From Candidatus Solincola tengchongensis (GTDB taxonomy: Bacteria; Actinomycetota; Geothermincolia; Geothermincolales; RBG-13-55-18), in assembly GCA_015711895.1 (NCBI GenBank), contig MU158581.1, forward strand, positions 1-7,417: a DNA stretch of 7,417 bases, read 5' to 3'. The notes under the pieces are model-generated. The model was not told where the DNA came from and made no database searches. It saw nothing but the letters and a program-made list of their open reading frames with translations. This document shows positions 1 through 5,104 of this stretch, piece after piece; position 1 is the stretch's first letter, and the number at the start of each line of letters is the position of its first letter. The position numbers and the translations under genes are program-made.

Positions 1-53
1 GCGAGGGCGGCCGCACGGTGGGGGCCGGAAGGGTGGTGGAGATCAGCCGCTGA
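1..53 (+). CDS. tuf: Elongation factor Tu, C-terminal end (partial)
   Basis: Only the last 16 whole codons and the TGA stop (51-53) lie in the window. Reading from base 3 gives EGGRTVGAGRVVEISR, which matches the conserved end of EF-Tu (family form REGGRTVGAGxVxxI). Bases 1-2 would complete an Arg codon if the preceding base is C. EF-Tu is the GTPase that carries aminoacyl-tRNA to the ribosomal A site, and this piece is the final strand of its C-terminal beta-barrel domain. tuf as the last gene of the str operon (rpsL-rpsG-fusA-tuf) directly before rpsJ is a common arrangement. The 25-base gap to rpsJ suggests co-transcription with the S10 operon. The gene is cut by the window edge, so nothing can be said about the rest. 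Confidence 0.9.
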   Translation, partial: EGGRTVGAGRVVEISR

Positions 54-78
54 GCGGAGGACCACGAGGTTTAAAGTT

Positions 79-393
79 ATGGCCAAGCCAAGACAGAAGA
101 TAAGGATAAGGCTCAAGGCGTACGACCATGAGATAATCGACCGCTCCGCGAAGCAGATCGTGGAGACGGCGAAGCGGACGGGCGCTTCCATCTCGGGGCC
201 GGTTCCCCTGCCCACCGAGAAGCACGTGTACTGCGTCATCCGCTCGCCGCACGTGAACAAGGATTCGCGGGAACACTTCGAGATGCGGGTCCACAAGAGG
301 CTCATAGATATACTGGACCCCACTCCAAAGACGGTGGATTCGCTGATGCGCATGGACCTGCCGGCGGGAGTGGATATCGAGATCAAGCTGTGA
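79..393 (+). CDS. rpsJ: 30S ribosomal protein S10
   Basis: S10 sits in the head of the 30S subunit; in other bacteria the free form also joins NusB in antitermination. The 104-residue product is of normal family length (about 102-105) and is recognisable throughout: IRIRLKAYDHEIID at the start, the long loop SISGPVPLPTEKHVYCVIRS (about residues 37-56), then SPHVNKDSREHFEMRVHKRL. The start is an ATG with GAGGT at 66-70, 8 bases upstream. It is the first gene of the S10 operon, 25 bases after the tuf stop, leaving no room for a structured S10 leader like that of E. coli. The next gene, rplC, follows after a 64-base gap, the longest in the window. Identification is certain. Confidence 0.98.
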   Translation: MAKPRQKIRIRLKAYDHEIIDRSAKQIVETAKRTGASISGPVPLPTEKHVYCVIRSPHVNKDSREHFEMRVHKRLIDILDPTPKTVDSLMRMDLPAGVDIEIKL

Positions 394-417
394 GCCTCGG
401 AGCGGTCGGTGCCGGAG

Positions 418-440
418 GGCGCGGGAGCCGCCTTCGCGCC
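418..440 (+). other. Possible RNA hairpin between rpsJ and rplC
   Basis: GGCGCGGG (418-425) can pair with TTCGCGCC (433-440): six Watson-Crick pairs plus two G-U pairs, with a 7-base loop. It ends 6 bases before the rplC Shine-Dalgarno. No U-run follows, so it is not an intrinsic terminator. It could arise by chance in GC-rich DNA. Confidence 0.4.
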
Positions 441-446
441 GTGGAG

Positions 447-451
447 AGGTG
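447..451 (+). promoter_or_regulatory. Ribosome binding site that decides the rplC start
   Basis: AGGTG, complementary to the 3' end of 16S rRNA, lies 6 bases before TTG 458. It overlaps the alternative GTG at 449, which therefore is unlikely to be the start. Confidence 0.65.
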
Positions 452-457
452 GGAGAA

Positions 458-1120
458 TTGAAGGGAATCATCGGACGAAAGATAGCCATGACGCAGATCT
501 TCACCGAGGACGGCAGGGTCGTCCCGGTCACCGTCGTGGAGGCCGGCCCGTGCACGGTCACCCAGGTGAAGACGGTGGAGAAGGAGGGCTACAACGCGGT
601 GCAGCTGGGCTTCGGTGCGGTGTCCGAGAGGAAGCTGAACAAGCCGCTGCGCGGCCACTTCGAGAGCAAGGGCCTTGAACCCCACCGGCACCTGGCGGAG
701 ATCCGTGTGGACGACACCTCCGCTTACCAGGTGGGCCAGAAGGTCACCGTGGAGTCATTCGCCAAAGGGGAGAGGGTGGACGTCACCGGCAAGTCCAAAG
801 GCAAGGGCTTTGCCGGGGTGGTGAAGCGGCATGGCTTCGGCGGAGGGCCAGGTTCCCATGGAGCCCATTTCCACCGCGCTCCGGGTTCCATCGGCGCCTG
901 TGCCACGCCCTCCCGGGTGTTCCGTGGATCGCGCATGCCCGGCCGCATGGGGGGCGAGAGGGTGACTGCCCTCAACCTGGAGGTGGTGGACGTGAAGCCG
1001 GAGCGCAACCTCCTGCTTTTGAAAGGCAGCGTGCCGGGCCCCAAGGGAGGGCTCCTGATCATCCGAGAGTCGGTCAAGGGACGTCGCAAGCGGAGCAGGA
1101 AAGCCCACGTGCTGACCTGA
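458..1120 (+). CDS. rplC: 50S ribosomal protein L3, TTG start
   Basis: L3 is an early-assembly protein that binds 23S rRNA near its 3' end and sends a long loop towards the peptidyl transferase centre. The chosen TTG at 458 gives 220 residues starting MKGIIGRKIAMTQIF, the family's usual N-terminus. AGGTG at 447-451 lies 6 bases upstream. A GTG at 449 in the same frame would add three residues (MGE) but overlaps that Shine-Dalgarno and has only GGAG two bases before it, so it is less likely. The central extension reads HGFGGGPGSHGAHFHRAPGS (about residues 125-144), followed by IGACATPSRVFRGSRMPGRMG. The glutamine-rich GQNQTPG of E. coli L3, target of the methyltransferase PrmB, is GACATPS here, as in actinobacteria. 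The C-terminus is basic (KGRRKRSRK). rplD follows after 10 bases. Confidence 0.96.
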   Translation: MKGIIGRKIAMTQIFTEDGRVVPVTVVEAGPCTVTQVKTVEKEGYNAVQLGFGAVSERKLNKPLRGHFESKGLEPHRHLAEIRVDDTSAYQVGQKVTVESFAKGERVDVTGKSKGKGFAGVVKRHGFGGGPGSHGAHFHRAPGSIGACATPSRVFRGSRMPGRMGGERVTALNLEVVDVKPERNLLLLKGSVPGPKGGLLIIRESVKGRRKRSRKAHVLT

Positions 1121-1130
1121 AAGGACGAGG

Positions 1131-1781
1131 ATGGAGCAGGTCATGAAGTCGGTTCCGGTCTACGACCTGGAGGGGAATAAGACAGGAGAGGTCCAGCTGA
1201 AGGACTACTACTTCGGCTGCGAGATAAACATCCCCGTCATGCACCTTGTGGTCCGCCGCCAGCTGGCCGCCGCCCGGCGGGGCACCGCTTCCACCAAGAA
1301 CCGCAGCGCAGTGAGCGGGGGCGGCCGCAAGCCCTGGCGCCAGAAGGGGACGGGAAGGGCCCGTGCGGGTTCCATCCGTTCGCCCCTCTGGAGGGGAGGA
1401 GGCACGGTGCACGGCCCGCAGCCCAGGGATTACAGCTTCAAGGTCAACCGCAAGGTACGCCGACTGGCCCTGCGGTCGGCCCTGAGCGTGCGGGCCAGCG
1501 AGGACCGGGTGATGGTGCTCGAGGACTTCACCTTCTCCGAGCCCAAGACCAAACTGGCGGCGGCGATATTCCGGGCCCTAGGCGTGGAGGACGACGTGCT
1601 CCTGGTCCTCCCGGAGGACGACGAGAACGTGGTGAAGTCCATGCGCAACCTCCCCTTCGTGGAGGTCATCCGGGTGGAGGACCTGAACACCTACGACGTG
1701 CTGGCCAACGACCGGGTCATCTTCACCCGAAGCTCGCTGGACAAGCTGCAGGAGGGGGTGCAGGATGAAGGATCCGCGTGA
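1131..1781 (+). CDS. rplD: 50S ribosomal protein L4
   Basis: L4 (uL4) binds domain I of 23S rRNA and its extended loop lines the peptide exit tunnel; in E. coli it also represses the S10 operon. The 216-residue product has the expected order: N-terminal VPVYDLEGNKTGEVQL, then the basic tunnel loop at about residues 47-100 (AAARRGTASTKNRSAVSGGG, RKPWRQKGTGRARAG, RSPLWRGGGTVHGP), then the Rossmann-like C-terminal part. ATG 1131 has AAAGGA about 5 bases upstream. ATG 1143, four codons later, also has a good GGAG at 1133-1136 and gives the more usual MKSVPVYDLEG, so the true start could be either. The last 17 bases overlap rplW in another frame. No S10-type leader was found on which L4 could act in its E. 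coli manner. Confidence 0.97.
   Translation: MEQVMKSVPVYDLEGNKTGEVQLKDYYFGCEINIPVMHLVVRRQLAAARRGTASTKNRSAVSGGGRKPWRQKGTGRARAGSIRSPLWRGGGTVHGPQPRDYSFKVNRKVRRLALRSALSVRASEDRVMVLEDFTFSEPKTKLAAAIFRALGVEDDVLLVLPEDDENVVKSMRNLPFVEVIRVEDLNTYDVLANDRVIFTRSSLDKLQEGVQDEGSA
1750..1760 (+). promoter_or_regulatory. Ribosome binding site of rplW inside rplD
   Basis: AGGAGGGGGTG lies within the last codons of rplD, before the overlapping ATG at 1765. It encodes part of the L4 tail as well as serving as a Shine-Dalgarno. Confidence 0.75.
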
Positions 1782-2058
1782 CGTCATCATCCGGCCGGTG
1801 ATCTCGGAGAAGAGCTACAACCTGCTGGATCAGAACAAGTACACCTTCGAGGTGCACCCCAAGGCGCGGAAGACGGAGATCCGCCAGGCGGTGGAGCAGA
1901 TATTCAACGTCAAGGTCACCGGGGTGAACACCATCAAGGTCCCTCCCAAGCCGCGCCGCAGGGGATGGACCTCGGGGCGCACGGCGGCGCGCAAGAAGGC
2001 CGTGGTCACCTTGGCCCCGGGTTACAGCATCGAGTTCTTCGAGGGACCGCTGGGTTAA
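1765..2058 (+). CDS. rplW: 50S ribosomal protein L23
   Basis: L23 (uL23) lies at the mouth of the peptide exit tunnel and is the docking site for trigger factor and the signal recognition particle. The 97-residue product is of normal length. It contains the family opening DVIIRPVISEKSYNLLDQNK, the segment YTFEVHPKARKTEIRQAVEQ, then IFNVKVTGVNTIKVPPKPRR, and a closing beta strand VVTLAPGYSIEFF. The basic loop (RRRGWTSGRTAARKK, about residues 69-83) reaches into rRNA. The ATG at 1765 lies inside the end of rplD (17-base overlap), with AGGAGG at 1750-1755, 9 bases upstream and inside rplD, so translation is probably coupled to L4. Identification is certain. Confidence 0.97.
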   Translation: MKDPRDVIIRPVISEKSYNLLDQNKYTFEVHPKARKTEIRQAVEQIFNVKVTGVNTIKVPPKPRRRGWTSGRTAARKKAVVTLAPGYSIEFFEGPLG

Positions 2059-2079
2059 TGCTTAAGAGGATGGTAGGAA

Positions 2080-2897
2080 ATGGGTATCAAGAGATATAAG
2101 CCGACCTCTCCGGGAAGGAGGTTCACCACGCTCTCCGACTTCCAGGAGATAACCAAAAAGGAGCCGGAGAAGAGCCTCCTGGCCCCCATGAACTACAAGG
2201 CGGGCCGCAACAACCGGGGCCGCATAACCACGCGCCACAAGGGCGGACGGGTGAAGAGGCGCTACCGCATAATCGATTTCAAGCGGGACAAGGACGGAAT
2301 CCCGGCCAAGGTGGTGGCCATAGAGTACGATCCCAACCGCACGGCACGCATCGCCCTCCTGCATTATGAGGACGGCGAGAAACGCTACATCCTGGCTCCC
2401 CTCAACCTCAAGGTCGGGGACCGGGTGATGAGCGGCCCGGACGCGGACATCAAACCGGGGAACGCCCTGCCCCTCTCGGCCATACCCGTGGGTACCACCA
2501 TCCACAACATCGAGCTCAAGCCGGGGGCGGGGGGGAAGATGGTGCGTGCCGCGGGAGGTGCCGCCCAGCTCATGGCCAAGGAGGGCGAGTTCGCCCACAT
2601 AAGGCTGCCCTCCAGCGAAGTGCGGCTGGTGAGCCTCAAGTGCCGGGCCACGGTGGGTCAGCTGGGCAACGTGGAGCACGAGCTGCAGAGCGAGGGCAAG
2701 GCGGGACGGGGCCGCTGGAAGGGCCGCCGTCCCACGGTACGCGGAACCGCGTGGACCACCCCCACGGTGGAGGGGAGGGCAAGTCCTCTGCCGGACGGCA
2801 TCCGGTCACTCCCTGGGGCAAGCCCACTCTGGGGTACCGGACGCGAAAGAAGAACAAGCCCTCCAACAAGTACATCGTGCGCAGGCGCAAGAGCTGA
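2080..2897 (+). CDS. rplB: 50S ribosomal protein L2, frameshifted near the C-terminus
   Basis: L2 is needed for subunit association and for peptidyl transferase activity; a His of its DHPH motif has been implicated in function. From ATG 2080 (AGAGGA at 2065-2070) the frame is typical L2 through residue 224 (for example MNYKAGRNNRGRITTRHKGG at about 37-56, and GKAGRGRWKGRRPTVRGTA at 206-224). It then becomes nonsense (WTTPTVEGRASP...) and stops at 2902-2904. The true C-terminus resumes in the -1 frame from GTG 2751: VDHPHGGGEGKSSAGRHPVT, PWGKPTLGYRTRKKNKPS, ending IVRRRKS at TGA 2895-2897. The family motif RGTAMNPVDHPHGG needs 12 bases between the Ala and Asp codons; only 2 are present. Restoring 10 bases gives 275 residues, the normal length. 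It is a broken gene as written. Without the repair, the original frame gives a misleading 274-residue protein. Confidence 0.95.
2749..2756 (+). other. Frame break in rplB: about 10 bases missing
   Basis: The Ala codon GCG (2749-2751) of RGTA is followed directly by TG and then the Asp codon GAC (2754-2756) of VDHPHGG. The conserved Met-Asn-Pro and the first base of Val are absent, a net loss of 10 bases, which moves the frame by -1. No slippery heptamer or nearby stop suggests programmed frameshifting. Confidence 0.88.
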
Positions 2898-2903
2898 GAT
2901 ATA

Positions 2904-2910
2904 GGGAGGT
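2904..2910 (+). promoter_or_regulatory. Ribosome binding site that supports the TTG start of rpsS
   Basis: GGGAGGT is 9 bases before TTG 2920, in the short gap after rplB. It supports initiation at TTG, which the conserved S19 N-terminus also demands. Confidence 0.75.
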
Positions 2911-2919
2911 AAGGTAACC

Positions 2920-3204
2920 TTGGGCAGGTCTTTGAAGAAGGGCCCCTACGTGGACGAGAAGCTCTATTTCAAGATCGAGGAGCTCAACCGGCGCAACGAG
3001 AAGAGGGTCATAAAGACCTGGTCCCGCAGATCGACCATCTTCCCGGAGATGGTGGGGCACACCATAGCCGTCTACGACGGGAAGAGGCACGTTCCGGTGT
3101 ACATAACCGAGAACATGGTGGGGCACAAGCTGGGGGAGTTCGCTCCCACCCGGCGCCGCACCAAGCACGGGCACGCCCACGAGAGGCCCACCCGGTTGAA
3201 GTGA
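2920..3204 (+). CDS. rpsS: 30S ribosomal protein S19, TTG start
   Basis: S19 is in the 30S head, next to S13, close to the A-site tRNA and to the subunit bridge with the 5S region. The 94-residue product matches the family end to end: MGRSLKKGPYVDEKL at the start, then VIKTWSRRSTIFPEMVGHTI, AVYDGKRHVPVYITENMVGH, and KLGEFAPTRRRTKHGH. The start codon is TTG, fixed by the conserved RSLKKGP N-terminus and by GGGAGGT at 2904-2910, 9 bases upstream. It begins 22 bases after the restored rplB stop. The C-terminal tail is rich in Arg, Lys and His, as is usual for its contact with 16S rRNA. Identification is certain. Confidence 0.97.
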   Translation: MGRSLKKGPYVDEKLYFKIEELNRRNEKRVIKTWSRRSTIFPEMVGHTIAVYDGKRHVPVYITENMVGHKLGEFAPTRRRTKHGHAHERPTRLK

Positions 3205-3232
3205 TGGCCGAAGGGAAGGCAGGAGACGGAAG

Positions 3233-3655
3233 ATGGCCGAGGTTCAGGAAGGCGGCGTGACGGTTCGGGCGGTTGCCCGCTACGTGAGGGTATCACCCTA
3301 CAAGGCGCGCCAGGTGGCGGACCAGATCCGGGGAAAGGACCTGGAGGAGGCGCGATACATAATCCGCTTCTCCCCCAAGGCCGCGGCGCGCCTGGTGGGG
3401 AAGGTATTGGAGTCCGCGGTGGCCAACGCGGAGAACAACAACGGCTTGCGGGCCGAGGACCTGGTGGTGGTCAACTGCTACGTGGACGAGGGCCCCACCC
3501 TGAAGAGATGGAGGCCGAGAGCCTTGGGCAGGGCCACCCGCATCCGCAAGCGCACCAGCCACATAACCGTGGTCCTGGGCGAGAGGGAGGGACGCGAGGA
3601 AAGCTCCAGGCGACGCGGCGGCCGCGGCCGCCCCGGAAGGCGAAGGAAAGGATGA
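3233..3655 (+). CDS. rplV: 50S ribosomal protein L22 with basic C-terminal tail
   Basis: L22 (uL22) contacts all 23S rRNA domains, and its beta hairpin lines the exit tunnel, where macrolide-resistance changes occur. The core, about residues 10-116, is typical: RAVARYVRVSPYKARQVADQ, then IRGKDLEEA, and VGKVLESAVANAENNNGL. The tunnel hairpin is at about 90-111 (LKRWRPRALGRATRIRKRTS followed by HI), and the core closes with ITVVLGE. The product has 140 residues against about 110 in many bacteria. The extra length is a C-terminal tail (117-140) with 11 Arg/Lys, 9 of them in the last 15 residues. ATG 3233 has AGGAGA about 7 bases upstream. Another ATG at 3204, overlapping the rpsS stop, is in a different frame and does not extend L22. 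Confidence 0.96.
   Translation: MAEVQEGGVTVRAVARYVRVSPYKARQVADQIRGKDLEEARYIIRFSPKAAARLVGKVLESAVANAENNNGLRAEDLVVVNCYVDEGPTLKRWRPRALGRATRIRKRTSHITVVLGEREGREESSRRRGGRGRPGRRRKG
3617..3632 (+). repeat. 16-base perfect palindrome in the rplV tail
   Basis: GGCGGCCGCGGCCGCC equals its own reverse complement and can fold into a 6-bp stem with a CGCG loop. It encodes part of the Arg/Gly-rich L22 tail, about 30 bases before the rpsC start. No U-run follows. Confidence 0.7.
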
Positions 3656-3662
3656 AGGAGGC

Positions 3663-4463
3663 GTGGGTCAGAAGGTTCATCCGTACGGTTTCCGTCTAGG
3701 GGTCATCTACGACTGGAAATCCCGCTGGTTCGCCACCCGGGATTACGCCGACCTGCTCCAGGAGGACCTGGCTATCAGGCGTTACATCCGGGAATACATG
3801 AAGAGGGCGGCCATATCCAGGGTGGAGATCGAGCGCACCTCCAAGCGGGTCAAGGTGGACATCTTCACCGCCCGTCCGGGAATCGTCATCGGCCGCCGGG
3901 GCGCTGAGGTGGACCGCATCAAGCGGGACCTCTCCGAGATGACCGGTAAAGATGTTCAGGTGAACATCCAGGAGATCGACACGCCCGAGCTGGACGCCTT
4001 CCTGGTGGCCCAGAACGTGGCCGAGCAGCTGGAGGGGAGGGTGTCCTTCCGGAGGGCCATGAAGAGGGCGGTGCAGAACGCCATGCGTGCCGGCGCCAAG
4101 GGGATAAAGATCTCCTGCGCCGGGAGGCTGGGAGGCGCGGAGATGGCCCGCACCGAGTGGTACCGGGAAGGAAGGGTGCCCCTGCAGACCCTGCGCGCGG
4201 ACATCGATTACGGGTTCTGCGTGGCCCGCACCACCTTCGGTGTCATCGGGGTGAAGGTTTGGATCTACAAGGGGCTCATAGGCGAGCCGGACAGGAAGTC
4301 CCGCGAGAGGGCCGTGGAGGAGAAGCGGCCCCTGAGCGCGGCCGCGGGAACCCTCGTGGAGGCGGAGCCCGAGGAGGAGATGGTTCCGGAACCCGTGGCG
4401 GCTCCGGAGGAGGACGAGGAATACGAGTATCAGGAGGTTGAGGCTGATGCTGATGCCTCGTAA
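3663..4463 (+). CDS. rpsC: 30S ribosomal protein S3 with acidic C-terminal tail, GTG start
   Basis: S3 (uS3) forms part of the mRNA entry tunnel and contributes to helicase activity. GTG 3663 gives the family N-terminus MGQKVHPYGFRLGVI. The KH domain follows, with its RNA-binding loop at Gly77-Arg-Arg-Gly80 (RPGIVIGRRGAEVDRIKRDL). The C-terminal S3 domain has SFRRAMKRAVQNAMRAGAKG and GRLGGAEMARTEWYREGRVP (about 128-173), then VKVWIYKG. The body ends near residue 215. The rest, to 266, is an extension whose last 34 residues contain 16 Asp/Glu and no Lys or Arg. E. coli S3 has 233 residues; actinobacterial S3 often has such a tail. Shine-Dalgarno candidates are AAAGGA at 3647-3652 (10 bases away) and AAGGAGG at 3655-3661 (too close). 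The end overlaps rplP by 17 bases. Confidence 0.97.
   Translation: MGQKVHPYGFRLGVIYDWKSRWFATRDYADLLQEDLAIRRYIREYMKRAAISRVEIERTSKRVKVDIFTARPGIVIGRRGAEVDRIKRDLSEMTGKDVQVNIQEIDTPELDAFLVAQNVAEQLEGRVSFRRAMKRAVQNAMRAGAKGIKISCAGRLGGAEMARTEWYREGRVPLQTLRADIDYGFCVARTTFGVIGVKVWIYKGLIGEPDRKSRERAVEEKRPLSAAAGTLVEAEPEEEMVPEPVAAPEEDEEYEYQEVEADADAS
4432..4438 (+). promoter_or_regulatory. Ribosome binding site of rplP inside rpsC
   Basis: AGGAGGT lies inside the codons for Gln-Glu-Val of the acidic S3 tail and is 8 bases before ATG 4447. It selects that ATG over the in-frame TTG at 4438. Confidence 0.8.
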
Positions 4464-4869
4464 GATCAGACACCGCAAGGTGCAGCGCGGGAGGCTCAAG
4501 GGCCGCTCCAAGGGAGGCACCGAGGTCCATTTCGGTGACTACGGGCTACAGGCCTTGGAACCGGCCTGGGTCACGGCGCGTCAGATCGAAGCGGCCAGGG
4601 TGGCCATCACCCGGCACGTCAAGAGGAGCGGGAAGGTGTGGATCAACATCTTTCCCGATAAACCGGTGTCCAAGAAACCCGCTGAAACGCGTATGGGAAG
4701 CGGAAAGGGGAACCCGGACCACTGGGTGGCGGTGGTCAAGCCGGGACGGGTGATGTTCGAACTTTCCGGGGTGCCCGAGCACGTGGCCCAGGAGGCCATG
4801 CGCCGGGCGGCTCATAAGATGCCCATGAAATGCCGTTTCGTGAAGCGCGTCAGCATGGGTGGTGAGTGA
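4447..4869 (+). CDS. rplP: 50S ribosomal protein L16
   Basis: L16 (uL16) is a late-assembly protein beside the A site, helping position aminoacyl-tRNA. The ATG at 4447 gives 140 residues starting MLMPRKIRHRKVQRGR, the family's usual MLxPRR-like opening. AGGAGGT at 4432-4438 lies 8 bases upstream, inside rpsC. A TTG at 4438 would add only three residues and would overlap that ribosome binding site, so it is rejected. Family segments seen are VTARQIEAARVAITRHVKRS, then GKVWINIFPDKPVSKKPAET, and RMGSGKGNPDHWVAVVKPGR, followed by VMFELSGVPE. The RMGSGKG loop is the region near the tRNA. The start overlaps the last 17 bases of rpsC, and rpmC starts 2 bases after the stop, so coupled translation is likely. 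Confidence 0.97.
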   Translation: MLMPRKIRHRKVQRGRLKGRSKGGTEVHFGDYGLQALEPAWVTARQIEAARVAITRHVKRSGKVWINIFPDKPVSKKPAETRMGSGKGNPDHWVAVVKPGRVMFELSGVPEHVAQEAMRRAAHKMPMKCRFVKRVSMGGE

Positions 4870-4871
4870 GC

Positions 4872-5078
4872 ATGGTAAAGGCCAGGGAGCTTCGCCAGTA
4901 TTCGTACGAGGAGCTTCTGCAGAAGCTGCGGGAGGCCAAGGAGGAGCTCTTCAACCTGCGCTTTCAGGCGGCCACCGGACAGCTGGACAACACGGCGCGC
5001 ATCAAGGAGACCAAGAAGGACATCGCGCGCATCTGCACGGTCATCCGTGAGTACGAGTTGAGCGGTGAAAAAGGTTAA
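4872..5078 (+). CDS. rpmC: 50S ribosomal protein L29
   Basis: L29 (uL29) is a small two-helix protein near the tunnel exit, beside L23, and contributes to the docking surface for trigger factor and SRP. The product from ATG 4872 has 68 residues: MVKARELRQYSYEELLQKLR, then EAKEELFNLRFQAATGQLDN, then TARIKETKKDIARICTVIRE. The central EELFNLRFQAATGQL block is strikingly actinobacterial. The start is uncertain by two codons. GTG 4866 is in frame, overlaps the rplP stop as GTGA, and would add Met-Ser. ATG 4872 is preferred because GGTGA at 4861-4865, complementary to the 16S tail, is 6 bases upstream. rpsQ follows after 26 bases. Confidence 0.95.
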   Translation: MVKARELRQYSYEELLQKLREAKEELFNLRFQAATGQLDNTARIKETKKDIARICTVIREYELSGEKG

Positions 5079-5087
5079 ACCGGGGAA

Positions 5088-5098
5088 AGGAAGGGAAC
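5088..5098 (+). repeat. Spacer 11-mer AGGAAGGGAAC, copy 1
   Basis: An exact 11-base purine-rich word found in three intergenic spacers of the window. This copy is 6 bases before the rpsQ ATG and probably acts as its Shine-Dalgarno. Confidence 0.6.
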
Positions 5099-5104
5099 CG
5101 GAGG

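Noticed and set aside
2062..2679. Long antisense open frame opposite rplB (205 codons)
   Set aside because: It lies opposite conserved L2 codons, has low-complexity His/Gly/Leu-rich composition, no family resemblance and no ribosome binding site context; it is a shadow of GC-rich coding DNA.
2743..2765. Programmed ribosomal frameshift in rplB
   Set aside because: No X-XXY-YYZ slippery heptamer, stop codon or pseudoknot-like element is evident, and a -1 slip would still leave out conserved residues of RGTAMNPV. A deletion explains both the shift and the missing residues.
3618..3631. NotI-like sites as a cloning vector or synthetic scar
   Set aside because: The two overlapping GCGGCCGC octamers encode Arg/Gly residues of the L22 tail in frame, and the surrounding DNA is uninterrupted native operon sequence.
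3696..4520. Antisense open frame of 274 codons opposite rpsC and rplP
   Set aside because: It spans two conserved genes on the other strand and resembles no known protein; its length reflects the lack of stop codons in GC-rich DNA.
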